A stretch of 64,000 nt of DNA from Streptomyces fumanus (GTDB lineage Bacteria; Actinomycetota; Actinomycetes; Streptomycetales; Streptomycetaceae), in NCBI RefSeq assembly GCF_014655295.1, contig NZ_BNBI01000010.1, positions 310,001-374,000 of the forward strand. Reading direction: 5' to 3'. A model generated the notes under the pieces. It did not search any database, was not told where the DNA came from, and saw nothing but the letters and a program-made list of their open reading frames with translations. The translations under genes and the position numbers were made by a program. Below are positions 58,450 to 64,000 of the stretch, piece after piece. The number at the start of each line of letters is the position of its first letter. Positions within the stretch are counted from its first letter, which is position 1.

Positions 58450-58495
58450 TAAGCGGTCGTTAACTGGTGACTCGGCCCCTCCGATCGGGCATACT
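58450..58495 (+). promoter_or_regulatory. Candidate promoter and operator of the acyl-CoA dehydrogenase gene
   Basis: GTGACT (58467-58472) and CATACT (58490-58495) are 17 bases apart. Just upstream TAAGCGGTCGTTAA (58450-58463) is an imperfect palindrome resembling operators of TetR-type regulators of fatty-acid breakdown. The leader to ATG 58633 is about 130 bases; the 58317-58449 stretch shows nothing. Confidence 0.4.
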
Positions 58496-58632
58496 CAGCG
58501 CACAGCCGCTGGTCAGCCGCTTTCCGCAACCCGGAGGGCGCGAGCGCCGGCCGGGCTGGAACGACCAGGCGGAGCCGCCTCCACCCAGGGCGCACGTCCG
58601 CCGATGTGCCCGACAGGGAGGAGAGCGTCGCC

Positions 58633-59805
58633 ATGCACGACCGCGCCCCGCAGTTGGTGGACCGCCAACTGCCCACCGACGAGGCACGGGACCTGATCGC
58701 ACTGGTCCGCGACATCGCGCGCCAGGAGATCGTCCCCCGGGCGGCCGAAGAGGAGGACACCGGCCGCTTCCCCCGCGAGGTCTTCACCCTGCTCTCCGCC
58801 TCCGGCCTGCTCGGCCTCCCGTACGACGCCGAGTACGGCGGCGGCGACCAGCCCTACGAGGTCTACCTCCAGGTCCTGGAGGAACTGGCCGCGGCCCGGC
58901 TCACCGTCGGCCTCGGCCTCAGCGTGCACACCCTCGCCTCCTACGCGCTCGCCGCCCACGGCACCAAGCAGCAGCAGGTCGAGCACCTGCCCGCGATCCT
59001 CGGCGGCGGACTGCTCGGCGCCTACGCCCTGTCCGAGCCGTCCTCCGGCTCCGACGCCGCCTCGCTGCGCACCCGGGCGGTCCGCGACGGCGGCGACTGG
59101 GTGATCAACGGCACCAAGGCGTGGATCACCCACGGCGGCGTCGCCGACTTCTACACCGTGATGGCCCGCACCGGCGAGGAGGGGCCGCGCGGCATCACCG
59201 CCTTCCTGGTCCCCGCCGACGCCGAGGGGCTGAGCGCCGCCGCGCCGGAGAAGAAGATGGGACTGAAGGGCTCGCCCACCGCCCAGCTCCACCTCGACGG
59301 CGTCCGCGTCCCCGACAGCCGGCGCATCGGCGAGGAGGGGCAGGGTTTCGCCATCGCCCTGTCCGCGCTGGACTCGGGCCGGCTGGGCATCGCCGCCTGC
59401 GCCATCGGCGTCGCACAGGCCGCCCTGGACGAGGCGGTGGGCTACGCGCGCCAGCGGCGGCAGTTCGGCCGGGCCATCGCCGACTTCCAGGGACTGCGCT
59501 TCATGCTCGCCGACATGGCCACCCAGATCGAGGCCGGGCGCGCGCTGTACCTGTCGGCGGCCAGGCTGCGCGACGCCGGGCGGCCGTTCGCCCGGCAGGC
59601 CGCCATGGCCAAGCTGCACTGCACCGACACCGCGATGCGGGTCACCACCGACGCCGTGCAGATCCTCGGCGGCTACGGCTACACCGCCGACTTCCCGGCC
59701 GAGCGCTACATGCGCGAGGCCAAGGTGCTGCAGATCGTCGAGGGCACCAATCAGATCCAGCGCATGGTCATCGCCCGTCACCTGGTGGGACCCGAGGGAC
59801 GCTGA
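58633..59805 (+). CDS. Acyl-CoA dehydrogenase
   Basis: A 390-residue FAD enzyme of beta-oxidation or branched amino-acid breakdown. Signatures YALSEPSSGSDAASL (FAD/substrate), WITHGGVADFYTVM and the C-terminal VEGTNQIQR with the glutamate in the short/branched-chain position are intact. ATG 58633 has GGGAGGAG upstream. The chain-length preference cannot be read from the sequence. Confidence 0.93.
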   Translation: MHDRAPQLVDRQLPTDEARDLIALVRDIARQEIVPRAAEEEDTGRFPREVFTLLSASGLLGLPYDAEYGGGDQPYEVYLQVLEELAAARLTVGLGLSVHTLASYALAAHGTKQQQVEHLPAILGGGLLGAYALSEPSSGSDAASLRTRAVRDGGDWVINGTKAWITHGGVADFYTVMARTGEEGPRGITAFLVPADAEGLSAAAPEKKMGLKGSPTAQLHLDGVRVPDSRRIGEEGQGFAIALSALDSGRLGIAACAIGVAQAALDEAVGYARQRRQFGRAIADFQGLRFMLADMATQIEAGRALYLSAARLRDAGRPFARQAAMAKLHCTDTAMRVTTDAVQILGGYGYTADFPAERYMREAKVLQIVEGTNQIQRMVIARHLVGPEGR

Positions 59806-60013
59806 CCGCGCCCGGTCCGCGCGGGGGCGCCGCGAGCCTCACCCACTCCGGGTCGTGGCGCCCCGGCAGGGTGCGGCCGCGGTCGGCCCAGATCCGCATC
59901 AACTCGCGGTAGATCGGCGGGTCCGGAGGGGGCGGTGCCGGCGGGACCGGCCCCGCGACCACCGGGACGAACAGGCGTCGCCGCTGCCCGGTCACCGTGA
60001 ACGTGGGGGTCAT
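59768..60013 (-). CDS. Small Pro-rich hypothetical protein
   Basis: An 81-residue protein (MTPTFTVTGQRRRLFVPVV..., then a Pro-rich stretch and PIYRELMRIWADRGRTLPGRHDPEW). The PxYRELxxxWAxxGRTLPGxxDPEW block resembles small conserved actinobacterial proteins. There is no good ribosome binding site, and it overlaps the convergent acyl-CoA dehydrogenase by 38 bases, so it is only moderately supported. Confidence 0.5.
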   Translation of the reverse strand: MTPTFTVTGQRRRLFVPVVAGPVPPAPPPPDPPIYRELMRIWADRGRTLPGRHDPEWVRLAAPPRGPGAVSVPRVPPGDGR

Positions 60014-60101
60014 ACCCGGGCAACGCGCCACGCCGCGGGCAGGTCACCGCCGTACGCAATCGCGCGTCAGTTCAGCGGGTGCCGCCCGGACGGCCGTGCC
60101 G

Positions 60102-60539
60102 TCAGGCGGCCTGCCGGCGCATCGTCGGCACCCGCATCGGGCGCGAGCCCGGCCCGCCGACGTGGGAGAACGGCTGGGTCCGCCAGTCCAGGCCCTGCGG
60201 CAGCGTCAGCAGCAGCGCGGTGTCCTGCTCCTGGACCGCGAAGGACTCGTCCGCCGGACGGGCGTCCGAGGCGCGGCGGCCGGTGCCGGCGCAGACCGTG
60301 AGCCCGAACGGGTTCCACGGGGAGGCGCACAGCGCGTGCTCCGGCAGGACCTCCTCGTCCGCCAGCAGCGCGATGGGCTGCGCGCAGTCCGGGCAGATCA
60401 CCCGGTACATCTCGAAGGTGTCGTAGGCGTCGAGCTCGTCCTCGTCGTAGGCGTCGGGTTCGACACCCTCCGGCGTGGACTCGACGACCGGCTGCTGCCG
60501 CTTGGGCGCGGTACGACCAGGGCGCTTAAGACTCTGCAT
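60102..60539 (-). CDS. Conserved hypothetical protein with Cys pair
   Basis: A 145-residue soluble protein: basic start (MQSLKRPGRTAPKRQQP), acidic segment (DAYDEDELDAYDTFEMY) and VICPDCAQPIALLADEE with one Cys-x2-Cys pair, perhaps half of a zinc site. GGGGAGAA lies upstream of the ATG. It is divergent from the Lrp gene. I know no function. Confidence 0.75.
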   Translation of the reverse strand: MQSLKRPGRTAPKRQQPVVESTPEGVEPDAYDEDELDAYDTFEMYRVICPDCAQPIALLADEEVLPEHALCASPWNPFGLTVCAGTGRRASDARPADESFAVQEQDTALLLTLPQGLDWRTQPFSHVGGPGSRPMRVPTMRRQAA

Positions 60540-60805
60540 GGGATTCTCCCCCTCGGGCTGGGCCGTGAAGGCACTGCGGCCTCGACCACAGCAAGCACTT
60601 CCCGTCCCCCCTCGGGGGTAATCACGGGAACATCACGGAGACCGTCCGGACGATGTGGCGTTCGTCACATGCCGGTCCGGACTGTCCGGAGCGGCCCGTT
60701 TGTCCCCGCCGGCCGGCCGGCCGGACCCCGGCACATCACGAACCGGGGGTGACCTGGGCCGCTGAGGTATCGGAGGAGATCAAACGCCCTGTAGGTTCTT
60801 GCGCC

Positions 60806-61246
60806 ATGGAGGAGCTGGACCGACAGATCGTGCGCCTGCTCGTCAAGGACGGGCGGATGAGCTACACCGACCTGGGCAAGGCCACCGGCCTGTCCACGTC
60901 GGCCGTGCACCAGCGCGTGCGCCGGCTCGAACAGCGCGGGGTCATCCGCGGCTACGCGGCCGTGGTCGACCCCGAGGCCGTCGGGCTGCCGATGACCGCG
61001 TTCATCTCCGTCAAACCGTTCGATCCCAGCGCCCCCGACGACATCGCGGACCGGCTGGCCGGCGTCCCCGAGATCGAGGCGTGCCACAGCGTGGCCGGCG
61101 ACGAGAACTACATCCTCAAGGTGCGCGTGGCCACCCCCCACGAACTGGAGGAACTCCTCGCCCGGGTCCGCTCGCTGGCCGGGGTGTCCACCCGGACGAC
61201 GGTGGTGCTCTCCACGCCGTACGAGGCCCGGCCGCCGCGCGTCTGA
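60806..61246 (+). CDS. Lrp/AsnC-family regulator, second copy
   Basis: A 146-residue regulator with N-terminal HTH (MEELDRQIVRLLVKDGRMSY...STSAVHQRVRRLEQRG) and C-terminal RAM domain (HSVAGDENYILKVRVA is its typical ligand-loop region). GGAGGAG lies well upstream. It precedes an amidohydrolase gene by 47 bases and may control it. Confidence 0.92.
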   Translation: MEELDRQIVRLLVKDGRMSYTDLGKATGLSTSAVHQRVRRLEQRGVIRGYAAVVDPEAVGLPMTAFISVKPFDPSAPDDIADRLAGVPEIEACHSVAGDENYILKVRVATPHELEELLARVRSLAGVSTRTTVVLSTPYEARPPRV

Positions 61247-61293
61247 CGGGCCTGCCCGCGGGGCGCGCGGGACGAGGGGCGAAACTGGTGCCC

Positions 61294-62898
61294 ATGAGTG
61301 AGTCCAGCGCCCCGACCGAGACCGTCCTGCTGCGCCGCGGCGAGGTCCACAGTCCCGCCGATCCCTTCGCCACGGCCATGGTGGTCGAACGCGGCCAGGT
61401 CGCCTGGGTGGGCTCGGAGGGCGCCGCGGACGCCTTCGCGGACGGCGTGGACCGGGTGATCGACCTGGACGGCGCCCTGGTGACCCCCGCGTTCACCGAC
61501 GCCCATGTGCACACCACCGCGACCGGCCTCGCCCTCACCGGCCTCGACCTGTCCGACGCGCCCACCCTGGCGGCGGCCCTCGCCCGGGTACGGGAGTTCG
61601 CCGCCGCCCGCCCCGCGGACCGGGTGCTGCTCGGCCACGGCTGGGACGCCTCCGCCTGGCCCGAGGGCCGCCCGCCGACCCGCGCCGAACTCGACGCGGC
61701 CACCGGCGGCCGCCCGCTCTACCTCAGCCGGATCGACGTCCACTCCGCGGTCGTCACCACCGCCCTGCTCGACCTCGCCCCCGGCGCCCCGGCGGACGCC
61801 GACGGCCCGCTCACCGGCGACGCCCACCACGCCGTACGCGCCACCGCCCTCGGTGCCGTCACCCCGGCCCAGCGCGCCGACGCCCAGCGGGCCGCGCTCG
61901 CGCACGCCGCCTCCCTCGGCATCGGCACCGTCCACGAGTGCGCCGGGCCGGAGATCTCCTCCGAGGACGACCTGACCGCCCTGTTGCGGCTCGCCGCCGA
62001 GGAGCCCGGCCCCCGGGTGGTCGGCTACTGGGCGGAACGGGACGTCGACCGCGCCCGCGCACTCGGCGCGGCCGGCGCCGCGGGCGACCTCTTCGTGGAC
62101 GGCGCCCTCGGCTCCCACACCGCCTGCCTGAGCCGGCCGTACGCCGACGCCGGCCACACCGGCACCGCCCACCTGGACGCCGGCGACGTCGCCGCGCACG
62201 TCGTCGCCTGCACCGAGGCCGGTCTCCAGGCGGGCTTCCACGCCATCGGCGACGCCGCCGTCGGCACCGTCGTCGAGGGCGTCCGCGCGGCCGCCGAGAA
62301 GCTGGGCCCGGCCCGCGTCCGCGCCGCCCGGCACCGCGTCGAACACGCCGAGATGCTCACCCCCGAGACCATCGCGGCCTTCGCCGAACTCGGCCTGACC
62401 GCCTCCGTCCAGCCCGCCTTCGACGCCCTGTGGGGCGGCGACGACGGCATGTACGCCCGCCGCCTGGGCGCCGACCGGGCCCGCACCCTCAACCCCTACG
62501 CCGCCCTGCTGCGGGCCGGCGTTCCGCTGGCGTTCGGCTCCGACAGCCCGGTCACCCCCCTCGACCCGTGGGGCACCGTGCGGGCCGCCGCCTTCCACCG
62601 CACCCCCGAGCACCGTGTCTCGGTGCGGGCCGCGTTCACCGCGCACACGCGCGGCGGCTGGCGCGCGGTCGGCCGGGACGACGCGGGCGTCCTGGTGCCG
62701 GGCGCGCCCGCGGACTACGCCGTGTGGCGCACCGGCGAGCTGATCGTCCAGGCCCCCGACGACCGGGTCGCCCGCTGGTCCACCGACCCGCGCTCCGGCA
62801 CCCCCGGTCTGCCGGACCTCACCCCCGGCCGTGACCTGCCCGTCTGTCTGCGCACGGTGGTCGGCGGACGGACGGTCTTCGTACGGCCGGGCGAGTGA
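61294..62898 (+). CDS. YtcJ-type amidohydrolase
   Basis: A 534-residue metal-dependent hydrolase of the amidohydrolase-3 family. TDAHVHTTATG holds the HxH pair; HAIGDAAV and FGSDSPV are the further metal/substrate motifs. Family members hydrolyse N-substituted formamides or similar compounds. No signal peptide. GACGAGG is some way upstream of ATG 61294. Confidence 0.88.
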   Translation: MSESSAPTETVLLRRGEVHSPADPFATAMVVERGQVAWVGSEGAADAFADGVDRVIDLDGALVTPAFTDAHVHTTATGLALTGLDLSDAPTLAAALARVREFAAARPADRVLLGHGWDASAWPEGRPPTRAELDAATGGRPLYLSRIDVHSAVVTTALLDLAPGAPADADGPLTGDAHHAVRATALGAVTPAQRADAQRAALAHAASLGIGTVHECAGPEISSEDDLTALLRLAAEEPGPRVVGYWAERDVDRARALGAAGAAGDLFVDGALGSHTACLSRPYADAGHTGTAHLDAGDVAAHVVACTEAGLQAGFHAIGDAAVGTVVEGVRAAAEKLGPARVRAARHRVEHAEMLTPETIAAFAELGLTASVQPAFDALWGGDDGMYARRLGADRARTLNPYAALLRAGVPLAFGSDSPVTPLDPWGTVRAAAFHRTPEHRVSVRAAFTAHTRGGWRAVGRDDAGVLVPGAPADYAVWRTGELIVQAPDDRVARWSTDPRSGTPGLPDLTPGRDLPVCLRTVVGGRTVFVRPGE

Positions 62899-63007
62899 CG
62901 CGCGCCGCCGACGGGGCGACGGTCTCCGCCCGGGACGGGGCCCGCTCGCCCGCGCCCACGCGCCGCTGACCAGGCCACCTGCGGCAGACCCGCAGGTGGC
63001 ACGGCTG

Positions 63008-63038
63008 TTGACAGGCGACGGCCGGGGGCGGGTAGGTT
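63008..63038 (+). promoter_or_regulatory. Candidate promoter ahead of ppm1
   Basis: TTGACA (63008-63013) and TAGGTT (63033-63038) match both HrdB-type boxes well, although the 19-base spacer is one or two too long. A transcript would carry a leader of about 380 bases to ppm1. A nearer TATGGT lies at about 63389. I see no convincing open frame in 62899-63422. Confidence 0.45.
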
Positions 63039-63422
63039 CAGCGGGTCCACCACCGGACGCCCTACCGGGGAATCTTCCGCGCGCACGGCGCGGCGCCGCT
63101 GGGTCAGGGACGGTGTGCCGCACCGGGGCACCGCCACTGGGAGCCAGGCTCAGCGTCAGCGCCGCGGCGAGGGAACGTTCCGGCCGGTCGGGAGGTGCGA
63201 CCCGGATGGGGCCCGGAGGCTCAGTAGACAACGGCTCTCGGTCGGCCCGCAGCCAGCGGGTCCCAGGCCGGCCCGAAGGGCACCGGGCCCCCATCCGCAG
63301 GGCGCCGGCCCCGTCTCCGCCCGGGCCGCCGGGAAACGACACCACCATCCGTACGTCCTGTCGCGTCGGCGCAGGCCGTGGCCACTATGGTGGTCCCCTG
63401 CGTACGACGTGAAGGGGCAGTA

Positions 63423-64000
63423 GTGAACGACGGTGACGGGACCCGCGCGGCAGCGGGCCAGGAGAGACGGTTCGGTCCTCTCGGCACCGCCCTGGTGATC
63501 ATCCCGACCTACAACGAGGCCGAGAACATCAAGGCGATCGTCGGCCGGGTCCGCGCGGCGGTCCCCGAGGCGCACGTCCTGGTCGCCGACGACAACAGCC
63601 CCGACGGCACCGGCAAGCTCGCCGACGAACTGGCCGCCGTCGACGACCAGGTGCACGTCCTGCACCGCAAGGGCAAGGAAGGGCTGGGCGCCGCCTACCT
63701 CGCGGGCTTCCGCTGGGGCCTGGAGCACGACTACGGCGTGCTGGTCGAGATGGACGCCGACGGCTCCCACCAGCCGGAGGAACTGCCCCGGCTGCTGACC
63801 GCCCTCAAGGGCGCCGACCTGGTGCTGGGCTCCCGGTGGGTGCCCGGCGGGCGGGTGGTCAACTGGCCGAAGTCCCGCGAGTTCATCTCCCGCGGCGGCA
63901 GCCTGTACTCCCGGCTCGCCCTGGACCTCCCGCTGCGCGACATCACCGGCGGCTACCGGGCCTTCCGGCGAGAGACCCTGGAGGGCCTCGGCCTCACCGA
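63423..64000 (+). CDS. ppm1: Polyprenol-phosphate mannosyltransferase Ppm1 (partial, runs off window)
   Basis: The first 192 or so residues of a GT2 glycosyltransferase. LVIIPTYNEAENI, VADDNSPDGTG and VEMDADGSHQPE (DxD motif binding GDP-mannose) identify it as a polyprenol/dolichol-phosphate mannose synthase. Ppm1 in S. coelicolor supplies mannosyl-phospho-polyprenol for protein O-mannosylation, which phage phiC31 needs for infection. GTG 63423 follows GAAGGGG. The gene is truncated only by the window end. Confidence 0.93.
   Translation, partial: MNDGDGTRAAAGQERRFGPLGTALVIIPTYNEAENIKAIVGRVRAAVPEAHVLVADDNSPDGTGKLADELAAVDDQVHVLHRKGKEGLGAAYLAGFRWGLEHDYGVLVEMDADGSHQPEELPRLLTALKGADLVLGSRWVPGGRVVNWPKSREFISRGGSLYSRLALDLPLRDITGGYRAFRRETLEGLGLT

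Noticed and set aside
63045..63180. Cobalamin-riboswitch-like string (GCCACTGGGAGCCAGG region)
   Set aside because: The invariant cobalamin core (GGTGCGAATCCGG-type segment) is missing, and ppm1 has no link with B12.
62831..63412. 193-codon open frame before ppm1
   Set aside because: Composition is Arg/Pro/Gly/Ala-rich with no domain; it overlaps the amidohydrolase end and the ppm1 promoter. It reads as noise.

Overview
The window looks like a chromosomal core segment of a Streptomyces species. The evidence is very high G+C, frequent GTG starts, TGA/TAG stops, many ATGA/GTGA start-stop overlaps, and a gene order I recognise from the conserved Streptomyces core (pyrimidine operon, sIHF, gmk, rpoZ, coaBC, metK, priA, fmt, rsmB, rpe, ribEMAH, hisEG, ppm1). 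The left edge is the promoter of a divergent leftward gene, most likely bldD: a perfect BldD box covers a good -35/-10 pair. The right edge cuts the polyprenol-phosphate mannosyltransferase gene ppm1.

Layout. 0.3-10.2 kb: pyrR-pyrB-pyrC-PH protein-carA-carB-(terminator)-pyrD-pyrF, making UMP, with a PyrR-binding RNA loop just ahead of the pyrR Shine-Dalgarno sequence. 10.4-14.6 kb: sIHF, gmk, rpoZ, coaBC and metK. 14.7-19.9 kb: an accessory leftward four-gene cassette (XRE-TPR regulator, TIR protein, P-loop NTPase, two-TM membrane protein) lying between metK and priA; it has the build of a TIR-based immune or conflict system and is the most interesting part of the window. 20.1-28.2 kb: priA, a small HTH protein, fmt, rsmB, a 75-bp tandem repeat, rpe, a SorC-type regulator and an orphan barstar. 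28.3-36.4 kb: guaB1, then an apparent amine/amino-acid catabolic module (APC permease, Lrp regulator, MFS protein, nitrilase-family hydrolase, flavin monoamine oxidase) with helically phased GCAACG elements at two promoters. 36.5-41.7 kb: DUF5995 protein, uracil permease with a 146-bp tandem repeat upstream, and a divergent MFS/ROK pair sharing a palindrome.

41.9-46.5 kb: an FMN riboswitch leads ribE-ribM-ribBA-ribH, followed closely by hisE-hisG. 46.5-49.7 kb: a PH-domain protein and two tandem CNNM/CBS proteins behind a structured leader. 49.7-53.4 kb: a redox-regulatory block (AraC, quinone oxidoreductase, TetR, second oxidoreductase) flanked by an imperfect 21-bp direct repeat, so possibly acquired as a unit. 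53.5-64 kb: an orphan EccA-like AAA+ ATPase, a candidate small RNA, a uridine kinase-like protein, a Tat-exported C39-like peptidase, an acyl-CoA dehydrogenase, a second Lrp regulator with an amidohydrolase, and the start of ppm1.

All calls come from reading the sequence and remembered family features; no database search or computation was run. Start codons were chosen from Shine-Dalgarno spacing, start-stop coupling and expected family N-termini.
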